Shown here: positions 1 through 7,474 of the stretch, piece by piece
Numbering within the stretch: position 1 is the stretch's first letter
Layout: the number at the start of each line of letters is the position of its first letter
DNA from: Clostridium sp. CAG:568
GTDB taxonomy: Bacteria; Bacillota_I; Bacilli_A; RFN20; CAG-288
DNA: 14,138 bases
Assembly: GCA_000434395.1 (NCBI GenBank)
Contig: FR878796.1
Location: 1 to 14,138 of the forward strand
Direction: 5' to 3'
Notes under the pieces: model-generated
What the model was told of the DNA's origin: nothing
The model's database searches: none
The model's input: the letters and a program-made list of their open reading frames with translations, nothing else
Translations under genes and position numbers: made by a program

Positions 1-1
1 C

Positions 2-355
2 TCACGTGCACTAGAGAGTTTTTACTTAAAATTAGTCACGAGCGTACAAAAAGATTATGAATTGATTGCATTGGATCAGCCTGAAGATAATATTTCTAAC
101 AGGAGAATAATTTGCAATTTGCTTAACTATATAAATAAAATTAGGGATAAGACACAAATTATTTTGGTTACTCACAATCCACTTTTAGTGATTAACTTAG
201 ATGTGGATAATGTGGTTTACTTGGAAAAAAGAAATGATATTATTTCCATTAAATCTGGGCCTCTAGAAGACAAAAAGATTCTTTCTGCCATTGCTAACGA
301 AATGGATGGTGGTTTAAAAGAAATTGAAAGGAGATTAAAACTTTATGAAAATTAG
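2..355 (+). CDS. C-terminal part of a TrlF-like AAA/ABC-type ATPase (5' end outside window)
   Basis: The frame is open from base 2 with no stop, so the gene begins left of the window. The visible 117 residues carry a Walker B followed by a D-loop-like turn (ALDQPEDNISN; the family usually has DQPEDDLDN) and then a switch histidine in VTHNP. These are hallmarks of ABC-type/SMC-like ATPase heads. The ending GG-x-x-E-x-x-x-R-x-x-x-Y resembles the C-terminus of TrlF-family AAA-like ATPases, which often carry an N-terminal PHP domain and occur in accessory or defence loci. This family call is from memory of the pattern; the N-terminal domains cannot be seen. The role is probably ATP-driven nucleic-acid processing. 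The stop overlaps the next gene by 11 nt, suggesting co-translation. An alternative is another AAA_13/AAA_22 overcoming-lysogenisation-type ATPase. Confidence 0.7.
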   Translation, partial: SRALESFYLKLVTSVQKDYELIALDQPEDNISNRRIICNLLNYINKIRDKTQIILVTHNPLLVINLDVDNVVYLEKRNDIISIKSGPLEDKKILSAIANEMDGGLKEIERRLKLYEN

Positions 356-638
356 TATTAGTATATCAGGTAATAACACTGTGACAATATATTCAGAAGC
401 TACAAAAAAAGAATTTACTCTAAATATTAAAGAGAATGAAGCTCTCACTGGAGAAAAATTATTATCTTTATTTGAATTAAAGTCCTCGCAAAAATACGAA
501 TTAGTGTATCTTGGAGATGATAAAGTTAGAGAAAAAGAGTTAAGATGGTTCGATCCCATTTTTTCTTTCTTTAAAGATTTAATTGATGATGTTAATCAGT
601 ACGATCCTATGGATGACTATTGCAAAGAAATAATCTAA
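345..638 (+). CDS. Small hypothetical protein overlapping the ATPase gene
   Basis: This 97-residue acidic protein matches no family I recognise. The ATG lies inside the end of the ATPase gene. It has a good ribosome site (AAAGGAGA, about 326-333) some 11 nt upstream, which decides the start and implies translational coupling. The N-terminal half looks like alternating beta strands (ISISISGNN, TVTIYSE, EFTLNI). The C-terminal half is more helical and rich in Asp and aromatic residues (RWFDPIFSFFKDL), ending in an acidic tail. There is no signal peptide or membrane segment. Its position as the last gene after an ATPase makes it a likely accessory subunit or effector of that ATPase; that is inference from context alone. 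Confidence 0.7.
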   Translation: MKISISISGNNTVTIYSEATKKEFTLNIKENEALTGEKLLSLFELKSSQKYELVYLGDDKVREKELRWFDPIFSFFKDLIDDVNQYDPMDDYCKEII

Positions 639-952
639 TATTGATAACGAATAATTAAGTACTGCCATCGCTATTAGTTTTAATGGGTAAATATAGTCAC
701 ATTTACGTGTTGAAGCCTTGAAGAGAACAAGACTCCAGAGCATTTCTACAGTCATCATCTATCCGTCTCTAAACTTTCAGAGAACCACCATATAAAATAA
801 GGCAAGGAACTTGCTCGAATTTGAACCAGTGATTCTACGATGCTAGGATAAGAACCATTTCAGTCCGAGTGTATCCAGTTGGTTTGCTTCAGGATTACTC
901 TCTCTTCGACTTGTTCTTTGAATAGCGTTTGTCACCATGCCAGCATTATTGA
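639..952. other. Intergenic stretch of higher GC, no gene recognised
   Basis: No convincing reading frame, ribosome site or RNA gene was found here. Base composition is visibly less AT-rich than the flanking genes and resembles the recombinase relic to its right, so it is probably part of the same imported segment. A five-base-pair hairpin (TCTCT 766-770 / AGAGA 779-783) is the only clear inverted repeat. One minus-strand frame between about 755 and 860 stays open for roughly 35 codons and reads like protein, but it is flanked by stops and has no start. It may be a decayed gene fragment. Confidence 0.4.
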
Positions 953-1345
953 ACAGCAGCCAAGATAGATGAAGAGATAATCAAACTTGATGAAAGGATA
1001 AAGAAGATCGAGGAGGAAGCACAGGACTTGGTCCACTCAAACGAAACTAGACTCCAAGACCAGGACGAGTTCACCAAGGCCTACAACAAGCTAGACAAAG
1101 AACATCAGGAAGCCTTGGAGGAAGTGGCCAGGAAGGAAGACGAGAAAGCCATGATGCTGGACAAAAGAAAAAGGATAGAGATTTTCATCGGATTGCTAAA
1201 AGACAAGGCTCAGCCGATTACAGAATTCAATGAGGCAATATGGAGCATTCTAGTCAAGCAGGCAGTGGTCAACAGGGATGGCTCCATCAGGTTCGTGTTC
1301 CATTCGGGCTATGAAGCCTTAATAAAGGACGAGGAGGAGAAGTAG
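953..1345 (+). pseudogene. C-terminal relic of a large serine recombinase
   Basis: The frame is open from just after a tga at 950-952 and gives about 130 residues. It starts with a charged coiled coil (Lys/Glu/Asp heptads, residues 1 to about 80) and continues into the terminal module typical of large serine recombinases: IEIFIGLLKD, then ITEFNEAIW, LV, then DGSIRFVFHSGYEALI. That coiled coil plus beta-rich end follows the zinc-ribbon domain in Tn4451/TndX- and phage-type integrases. The N-terminal resolvase domain with its catalytic Ser, the recombinase domain and the zinc ribbon are all missing, and no ribosome site precedes the fragment. Codons favour aag, gag and gac, unlike the aaa/gaa-rich neighbours, which indicates transfer. 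It marks the remains of an integrated element. Confidence 0.75.
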
Positions 1346-1393
1346 ACACCAAGTGCGGTCTGAGATGGCAGCTCTTTTTTGATGTTGAAATTC

Positions 1394-1422
1394 TTGACTT
1401 TTGATTACAAGATATGCATACT
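1394..1422 (+). promoter_or_regulatory. Candidate promoter for the nucleotidyltransferase gene
   Basis: TTGACT (1394-1399) and CATACT (1417-1422) are separated by 17 bp, with TG preceding the -10 region. The pair lies 75 nt upstream of the next start codon and is the best sigma-70-like match in this gap. It is an eye-made match only. Confidence 0.35.
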
Positions 1423-1496
1423 ATTAAGATTTAGCAAAGGTAGATACTGCTAGATGGGAGGCCTGGGACATTAAATCTTTAAGGAGGATTTTAATT

Positions 1497-2132
1497 ATGA
1501 GTTATGATTTTAGGTATGTCACCAGAAAAGAGGCAGTAGAGGTTAAAAAAGTCCTTATTTCACTTATAAATGATGTTCAGGATGAGGTTAGAGATAACTT
1601 TACATTCAGCTATTATTTCATTGGCAGTTCAGCTAGGAATATGATAACCGAAGATGAAAAATCGAATATTGGATTTGATTTTGATGTCAACATTGAGGTA
1701 AATGATCCTGATGAAAATTATGAGCCTAATGAAATAAAACATATACTTATGCAAGCCTTTAATGATGTGATTAGGCAAAACAAATTAGGATATGGAAATT
1801 GTGAGGATAGTACTAGAGTATTCACTATTAAATTTATAGACCATGAGAATTCAAGAATCGTTCACAGCTGTGACTTTGCCATAGTTTATAACTGCTCTAA
1901 TGGTAGGCAACAATATATTAGATTCAATAAATCACAAACCTCTTACTATTGGGAATACCAGCCCGATGGTTATAATCTTGACGATAAAATAAGTGCTATA
2001 AAAAGTAAAGGTTTCTGGGATGATGTTTTAGAGCTTTACATTAGCAAAAAGAACAACAATGCTAATCCTGATAAGAAATCACGCTCCTTGTTTGCTGAGA
2101 CAATAAAAGAAGTGTATGAGCAACATTTCTAG
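1497..2132 (+). CDS. Orphan nucleotidyltransferase-fold protein
   Basis: A 211-residue cytosolic protein. It has the polymerase-beta-type nucleotidyltransferase signature: FIGSSARNMI with Gly43-Ser44, then GFDFDVNI with Asp61 and Asp63 as the metal-binding pair, and a third acidic residue at Asp126 in HSCDFAIVY. All three catalytic carboxylates therefore appear present, so activity is likely. The conserved stretch around GRQQYIRFNKSQ and the C-terminal basic, helical segment match a hypothetical family that I recall from gut Bacillota genomes but cannot name. The start is fixed by a strong AAGGAGG at about 1480-1486. No HEPN, MNT-antitoxin or kinase partner is adjacent, so it is not an evident toxin-antitoxin pair. 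It could be a tRNA- or protein-modifying NTase, or a CD-NTase-like defence enzyme; substrate unknown. Confidence 0.75.
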   Translation: MSYDFRYVTRKEAVEVKKVLISLINDVQDEVRDNFTFSYYFIGSSARNMITEDEKSNIGFDFDVNIEVNDPDENYEPNEIKHILMQAFNDVIRQNKLGYGNCEDSTRVFTIKFIDHENSRIVHSCDFAIVYNCSNGRQQYIRFNKSQTSYYWEYQPDGYNLDDKISAIKSKGFWDDVLELYISKKNNNANPDKKSRSLFAETIKEVYEQHF

Positions 2133-2235
2133 TGCTAGCCTTGATGTTTGTTGTAAATCTTTTGAGAGCTTCCTAACTGAGAATCATTTATCGTACTCAA
2201 ATTCTCAAAAACACCGATAAATAAAGGCTTTTTCA

Positions 2236-2267
2236 CTATATCCGTTTCGCTAGTGCTATGTCCGTTT
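2236..2267. repeat. 12-bp direct repeat with 20-bp period
   Basis: CTATRTCCGTTT occurs twice, at 2236-2247 and 2256-2267, with 11 of 12 bases identical. The 20-bp period places the copies on the same face of the helix, as for paired protein-binding sites. No owner protein can be assigned. Confidence 0.5.
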
Positions 2268-2341
2268 GTATCATTTAGTTAGTGCAGGGGTGCAATGATG
2301 GATTTCCAAAGAGGATTATAAATTTTATGTCAATTATAATC

Positions 2342-2367
2342 AATAATAATTTGGTTAAATTATTATT
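2342..2367. terminator. Perfect 11-bp A/T hairpin at the end of the DUF262 operon
   Basis: AATAATAATTT (2342-2352) and AAATTATTATT (2357-2367) form a perfect inverted repeat with a 4-nt loop. It begins 5 nt beyond the last stop codon of the minus-strand operon. No clear U-tract follows and the stem holds only A/T pairs, so it would be a weak terminator. It could also be a stabilising 3' hairpin or simply an AT-rich coincidence. Confidence 0.35.
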
Positions 2368-2372
2368 TACAA

Positions 2373-2922
2373 TTAGTTGTTTTCAAAATAATCACATAGC
2401 TCATCAAAGTATCTTTTAGGAGCAAAATTCTTATAATTAACAATTGCTTTATAAAAACTAGTCTTTCTATAATCGATAAATGAGTTATATTCCTGAAGCG
2501 AATATAGTTTCCAATTACTAATTATATCTAATTCGTTTTTGCGTCAATGTATTCATAACATTATTGAAATTCTCTTGCCTTTTAACATCACTAATTTCTT
2601 TTTTAGGTCCTTCAAAAAGGGAAAAAGTTTCTTCCTCATCAATCATGGAGCATGTTTTAAATTTTAAGAAGCAATTGCATCCAGAATTAAGCATAATTTT
2701 GAAGTATGTTTTAGATTCAATTTCTTGAAATGAAAATTCTCTTTTCCTTATTTCTTTTCTTGGCTCACTTCCAAAAAAAATTATATCTTCAATCAGCTTT
2801 CAACTCCCTTCCAATATATTTTACGGAGTAATATCACAAAATGAATAATATTTTTCAAAACCTACTATTTGTGAGTCAAATTTGAAGGTTATTATATGAT
2901 TAGATAAAAAGCATTCACCTAT
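2373..2922 (-). pseudogene. Decayed third gene of the DUF262 operon
   Basis: Immediately behind the 801-aa gene, three protein-like pieces can be read on the minus strand. The first (about 2922-2824) reads through FKFDSQIVGFEKYYSF and stops at taa 2823-2821. The second is in the same frame. After another stop (tga 2802-2800) it runs through FFGSEPRKEIRKREFSF and CNCFLKFKTCSM, then ends at 2520-2518. The third, in a shifted frame, continues from the A5 run at 2540-2536 through NWKLYSLQEYNSFIDYRKT to taa 2375-2373. Joined, they give about 180 residues of unrecognised family, Cys-containing in the middle and basic/aromatic at the end. No normal start codon is visible in the first piece. A ribosome-like GGAAGGGA (2812-2805) precedes a ttg at 2803 that runs out of frame. 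It may once have encoded a third component of the operon. Confidence 0.55.
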
Positions 2923-5324
2923 TCTTCTCTTTTTAATATTTTTAAACTTTTATCTTTCCATTCATTCCAGGTATCTAATTTAAAGCTTTCTTTTTCATTC
3001 TTAATAATAAACCTATCCTCATTGTTCATCATCGAACATTTATATTCAATTCCTCCCTTCATATCGATCTTTACAAAGCTAGCTTCTCTTCCACCATCTA
3101 ATCCGTTGGCTTTTTCACAAAGATATTTTTTATTTAAGGCTTCACTCAAAGCTTTGCTCAAAGCAAATGTATAGTACTCATACCATTGTCCGCTTCTAAA
3201 TTTCTTATCTAAAAGCAAGACATACTTATCTGAATAAAAATAGATGTTTCCATTGCGGCACTGTTCAAACACTCCATCATATATAACAAAAAACTTGTAC
3301 CATGGTTTTGAATCTTCTTTTTTGGAATCTTCTAAATCTTTTATTTTGTAATCTTCTATTATTCTTTTAAGAACTTCTTCAATATTATCTTTATTAGAAT
3401 CAAATGAATTTAAGACTTCTTTAAGGCCATCCAATAAATTGAACTTATATTCAACATCCTTAGGATTGCTAGAACTATAGCAGTTAAAGAATGTATGTAA
3501 TGACATATCACGATCATTATTTAGCAAAGGAAAAGACAATAGATTATTGCTTCTCTTCCAAAAGAAACAATCCTTTGCTTTTGCTAAGATTGCTCTTAAT
3601 AACCATTCATATTCAGAATTGAATATTTTCTCATTACTACTTATAAAATCACCTGTGTAACTTTGGATAGATAGAATCTGTTTTAGAGTTTTATCAAAAG
3701 ATTCATAAGAGAAATCTTCAATTCCTATCTTACTTAAACTCTTAATCTTTGTTACTAAGTAGAAAATAAATCCTAATTGGCCTTTATTTTTCAATTCACT
3801 ATAGCCTTTGTTAAACAAAACGACATATCTACTATCTTTATCAATTAATTTAGCCTTTAATATCTCTTCTTCCACTTGTTCTTTCATAAGTCCATTTCTA
3901 ATCAATTCTTTTTTATCATTATCTATTGATAAAAAGAATTTATAAACACCATGAGACTCTATTGAATTATCGATCAAAACCTTGACTGACTTCAATGCTT
4001 TAACTAGATTAGTTGGACTATCCAAATAAGGGCGTTGATTTTCAATTATTCTATTAGTGACAGTTTCTATTTCATTAAGTAAGTTTCTTTTATCAGTAAA
4101 CTCCATATCATTTTTATTAAACAGCGAAGATACTGAATAATAGTAAACGAATACTTCAAAAAGATCTGCTCTTTCCATTTTATTTTGACCATTATTATTT
4201 TGATAATCTCCTAACCCAAATATCTTTCTATTCACAGATTCAATTTGTTCACCTTTAATAGATTTAAAAGGACCAATCATAGCATCAAGAAAACTAGAAA
4301 TCATTTGATACGGCGAATCACAACATAATTTTGGAGTAATCCATTCTTTATCAACTATTCCTTTTTTATATTTATTTTCTATTTCAATTAATATTTTATC
4401 GTTTATATTGTTCTGGTCTAGACCTACTAAATATTGAAGATAAAAAATATTGCTTAATAAGTTATAGAAAGAATTATCAAAGCTCTTTTCTTTATTTTTA
4501 TCATTCTCATCTAATTGATTCCAAACATACTCAGTCCATTCGGCATCTAATTTTGTTTTATCTTCATTATTCCAATATTCATCGATATCTGATTTTAGAT
4601 TTTCAAAAGGAGACAATGCTTTGCCACGAGCATTGATTTTTATATAAAGATCATCGCTTTTGCTTATATCATCGACATAAATAAAGTCAAACTGAAAGGG
4701 ATTATTTTCATCCTTGTCAATAAAATTGACTATTCCGGTTTTATCACCTAAGTTCTTCTTTATTCTTCCACTGATTTCCACGATGATTGATAGCATATTT
4801 ATAATGGACACATCATAATTCCATTCAGTCATCATGAACCAATCCTGGCTCATGATAAAACCTTTTAAATCTTTTCCATCTTTATTCCAAAAATCATTAT
4901 AAATTTTGTCTTTCTCTTTTGAATCTAAAATCCAAGATAAAAAAGATTCTATGAATCTATTAGTAGAAATCCTTGTTTGGTAGGATAATTTTTCTTTAAT
5001 AGAATCAATCTCATCATAATTTTTAAACTTAAAATAAATCAGCAAGTACAAGAAATAAAGAGTAGTCAGTCTTTGTTGACCATCATAAGGATAAAACAAT
5101 TTGCCTTTATATGATTCTTCGACCCTACCATATATAAACCCCAGATCGATTGATTTTGATTGAGACTCAATACAATTAAATATATCATCTAGAAGACGAT
5201 CTCTTTTATATTTTATTGATTCATTACTATCATCTCCTTGAAGATAGTTTCTTTGAAATTCAGGAACGTAAATAATATAGTCATTTATAAGTTTTTTAAA
5301 ATATGATGAATTGTTGTTACCCAT
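2919..5324 (-). CDS. Long DUF262-domain protein, second gene of a candidate defence operon
   Basis: 801 residues, cytosolic. The N-terminal DUF262 (GmrS/ParB-like) fold is clear: PEFQRNYLQG with Gln24-Arg25, the nucleotide-site motif DGQQRLTTL with Asp81-Gly82-Gln83-Gln84-Arg85, and the downstream motif KINARGKALSPFENLK (residues 229-244). In GmrSD and SspE, DUF262 domains bind and hydrolyse nucleotides and license cleavage of modified or invading DNA. I see no HNH (DUF1524) nuclease motif in the remaining roughly 550 residues. The C-terminal region includes KPWYKFFVIYDGVF and a Trp/Tyr-rich stretch and is of unknown fold. The ATG overlaps the stop of the upstream nuclease frame by 8 nt (ATGGGTAA), so the two are translationally coupled and probably form one complex. 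It could act as the sensor half, with the upstream protein as the nuclease. Confidence 0.85.
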   Translation of the reverse strand: MGNNNSSYFKKLINDYIIYVPEFQRNYLQGDDSNESIKYKRDRLLDDIFNCIESQSKSIDLGFIYGRVEESYKGKLFYPYDGQQRLTTLYFLYLLIYFKFKNYDEIDSIKEKLSYQTRISTNRFIESFLSWILDSKEKDKIYNDFWNKDGKDLKGFIMSQDWFMMTEWNYDVSIINMLSIIVEISGRIKKNLGDKTGIVNFIDKDENNPFQFDFIYVDDISKSDDLYIKINARGKALSPFENLKSDIDEYWNNEDKTKLDAEWTEYVWNQLDENDKNKEKSFDNSFYNLLSNIFYLQYLVGLDQNNINDKILIEIENKYKKGIVDKEWITPKLCCDSPYQMISSFLDAMIGPFKSIKGEQIESVNRKIFGLGDYQNNNGQNKMERADLFEVFVYYYSVSSLFNKNDMEFTDKRNLLNEIETVTNRIIENQRPYLDSPTNLVKALKSVKVLIDNSIESHGVYKFFLSIDNDKKELIRNGLMKEQVEEEILKAKLIDKDSRYVVLFNKGYSELKNKGQLGFIFYLVTKIKSLSKIGIEDFSYESFDKTLKQILSIQSYTGDFISSNEKIFNSEYEWLLRAILAKAKDCFFWKRSNNLLSFPLLNNDRDMSLHTFFNCYSSSNPKDVEYKFNLLDGLKEVLNSFDSNKDNIEEVLKRIIEDYKIKDLEDSKKEDSKPWYKFFVIYDGVFEQCRNGNIYFYSDKYVLLLDKKFRSGQWYEYYTFALSKALSEALNKKYLCEKANGLDGGREASFVKIDMKGGIEYKCSMMNNEDRFIIKNEKESFKLDTWNEWKDKSLKILKREE

Positions 5325-7156
5325 TCGTATCTTCTCCTTTCAATTTTAAAAAATCAGTCACTTTATTTGAAATATCCTTAAGGTAAGCTTCTCTATTATT
5401 CTTAGTCCAGAAATTCAAATTATCATCGGAATCAACATTAGAATAAAACTTTAGGAAAATTCTCTCGGTACAAAGAAGCAATGGATATACATAATATTCT
5501 TTATCCATTTCACCTTTGGCTTTTTTCAAAATCATTTCCTTTTTGGTAATAAAAAGTGAATTTTTATATGTTCTATTAGTTGTTGAATCAAGTAAACATA
5601 AATTCCAAATTCCATCATCTTTTGAAAGATCCTCTTTTTCATTACCATTATCAAGGTTATCATTTATCATGATTTTTCTCAAATCATTAAATTTATCGTC
5701 TTTAAAAATATCACGATTCTTTTTCTTAAAGCCTTCCTCGAAAATTTCAAATAAACCTTTTAATTTTTTTCTTCTTTTCAATATGACTATGATTGGTTTC
5801 AAACCATTCATATCTTGATTTTTTATCTGCTTTTTCTTCAGCCGTTGCATGGATATGCTCTATATCATAGTTCTTTCCACCATCATATAAATTAAAAGGG
5901 AATCTTAGTTTTTCATCCGAATAAGACTGTAAATTATGAAGTAATAATATCTCTTTTATTTCATCTTTATTATCCTCATATTTGAGGTCTTTAATTTTAA
6001 CTTTCAATACTTTTCCTTTTATTTTTTCCCTTATTACCGTCTTAAATTCATCCATTTTTTCATCATCATTACAATACTTATTGAAATCTTCTGATATGCC
6101 AATGTGTTCACAATTGCAGAATCCAACAAGGTGATAAGCATCGAAGTCATAATATAATTTTTGCATTCTATTAAAGCACTTAAAAACAACATTCCAGCAG
6201 CGAGAGATATTATCTACTACCTTTCCATCTTTAATACATTCATAGATAGCATTAAAAGGGTCATCAGTTTTGTATTTCTTAAATTTCTCATTTCTACATG
6301 CAACTTTAAACAAAAAATCCATTCTGTTTATACTTTTTTCTTTCTCTGGGCAAACAAAAGAATAGAATTCATCATGCATCAAAACAGTTTCGATATCATT
6401 CCATTCTTTTGCAATGAAATTCTGGATTCTAGTCAATTCTTGTTTTTCCTTAATAGGATTGATGGGAATAAATAATCCATATCCATCAGAAGAATAAGCA
6501 AACCTACAATTATTATCAATTTTATGACTTTCAAATATATGACCTAGAAACAATGCTTTGATGAGTTCTGAACAAGATAATGGTATTCTTCCTTGATTGA
6601 TATTTTGAAAGGTTTTAGCTTCATCATCATCGCTATTCATTTCTTGAACAACAAAACGAGTTCTTTCCTTTTCAAATAATACATTTCTTATGGCATTAAT
6701 TTTTTCTGTATCTTTTTGAAACCAAGCTTTTATTACTTCATATGCGTGAAAGATGTAGTAAAGCTCCATACTTTTTCCTACATCCTCTTCTTTTTTATTA
6801 GAAATATTGTCTAAGAAATCTTTAGTTTTTTCTCTAGTATCATAGGAGATATCAAGACAATAATCCTTACCCATTTTCAAAAAAGAAGCTATCAATTTAA
6901 TTGTAGTAAGCCTTTGTTGTCCGTCCAAAACATTCCATGTATCATCATTCTTATTACTCTTCTTTAAAATAAGAGGTTGTAAAGGATAAAAATCATTTGT
7001 GCTATCTTCATTAGTATTATAGAATTCATACAAATCATTCAGCAGCAATGTAATTTCCTTTTCTCCCCATCTATATGTTCTTTGAAGAGATGGAACATTA
7101 AACTTTTTATATTTAGACACAATATATTTAACACTCAACCATTGAAAATTATCCAT
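5317..7156 (-). pseudogene. DUF262 plus HNH (DUF1524-like) nuclease, split by a frameshift in an A7 run
   Basis: The first part (7156 to 5747, 469 codons) has the DUF262 motifs VPSLQRTYRW (residues 21-30), LDGQQRLTTI (77-86) and NINQGR (185-190). It ends just after the first half of an HNH-type site, YDIEHIHA (His434, His436). The second part, in the +1 frame, resumes at the A7 tract and carries the matching half WNLCLLDSTTNRTYKN followed by F-x-x-KK. This is the usual Asn-rich end of DUF1524/HNH domains; it stops at 5317. Removing one A gives a continuous 612-residue protein, the normal size for DUF262-HNH enzymes such as SspE- or GmrSD-like nucleases. The start has AAGGGGG (7167-7161) 4 nt before ATG. 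As read, the product lacks half of its nuclease domain. The interruption may be genuine loss, a reversible switch or an assembly error. Confidence 0.8.
5764..5770 (-). other. A7 homopolymer where the DUF262-HNH frame breaks
   Basis: Seven T on the plus strand (A7 in the mRNA), within codons for a Lys run. A6 would fuse the two frames exactly (Lys-Lys-Lys-Lys-Leu-Lys-Gly). The frames overlap for 104 nt around the site, but only the tract gives a join that keeps both halves of the nuclease motif with no extra insertion. Confidence 0.7.
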
Positions 7157-7181
7157 AACACCCCCTTAAATAACCTTTATT

Positions 7182-7212
7182 ATTTTACATAAGAAATATT
7201 ATTAAGTAACAA
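7182..7212 (-). promoter_or_regulatory. Candidate promoter of the DUF262 operon
   Basis: Read on the minus strand, TTGTTA (7212-7207) is followed after 19 bp by TAAAAT (7187-7182), with TG directly before the -10. It lies about 25 nt upstream of the start codon's own ribosome site. The match is modest in such AT-rich DNA. Confidence 0.3.
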
Positions 7213-7447
7213 AAATTACAAATAAAACAATGTAATGTACAAAATTTAGCTGATTCTATATACAAATCCTTTCAAATAACAAAGACAAGAAGCTGAATTC
7301 AATCATGCAAAACAATATTTAACTAACGATAGAAAAAGATATTCAAATCCAATTTTGCTTTGTTTTTTAATATATCATTTATATCATTAGTAAAAAAATA
7401 TTTCATTAAAAATATATATTTGTTATTCCTCTAAATTAATTTTTGTA

Positions 7448-7466
7448 TATAATAAAAATCAGGAGG
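7448..7466 (+). promoter_or_regulatory. -10 box and ribosome site before the 51-aa ORF
   Basis: A perfect TATAAT (7448-7453) sits just upstream of AGGAGG (7461-7466), which precedes the ATG at 7475 by 8 nt. If the -10 is used, the 5' leader would be only about 15 nt, starting nearly at the ribosome site. No good -35 is seen at 17 bp; TTGTTA at 7420 is too far away. Confidence 0.45.
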
Positions 7467-7474
7467 TATCTTTT

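Larger units (their letters stand above)
2133..2372. other. Non-coding stretch with short repeats between convergent genes
   Basis: No supported gene. It contains the direct repeats CTATATCCGTTT (2236-2247) and CTATGTCCGTTT (2256-2267), spaced exactly 20 bp apart. The nonamer CTAGTGCTA occurs at 2129-2137 (spanning the upstream stop codon) and again at 2250-2258. Two mutually exclusive hairpins are possible: 2178-2184 with 2201-2207, and 2187-2193 with 2215-2221. It may be the scar of a mobile element or a transcription-end region. Confidence 0.4.
7157..7474. other. Divergent intergenic region between DUF262 operon and lipoprotein unit
   Basis: Very AT-rich with no gene. It must hold two divergent promoters. 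A short inverted repeat ATTACA (7215-7220) / TGTAAT (7231-7236) lies just upstream of the presumed DUF262 promoter and could be an operator. The stretch 7320-7440 shows only A/T runs. Confidence 0.5.

Noticed and set aside
780..880. tRNA-like T-arm on the minus strand (GGTTCAAATTCGAGC)
   Set aside because: The loop fits TTCRANY, but the flanking stem does not pair well and no acceptor, D or anticodon arms can be folded around it.
1340..1380. Terminator after the recombinase relic ending in T6
   Set aside because: A T6 run exists, but the preceding bases form at most a 3-bp stem.
2135..2290. Minus-strand frame of about 47 codons reading into the end of the NTase gene
   Set aside because: It has no start codon or ribosome site and ends in the repeat region; it looks like chance.
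5764..5770. Programmed -1 ribosomal frameshift at A7
   Set aside because: The downstream nuclease frame is +1 relative to the upstream one, so a -1 slip at A-AAA-AAA would not reach it.
5317..5850. Separate 177-aa gene
   Set aside because: Its first roughly 29 codons are the out-of-frame copy of the upstream gene, and the remainder completes that gene's HNH domain, so it is the frameshifted end of the DUF262 nuclease.
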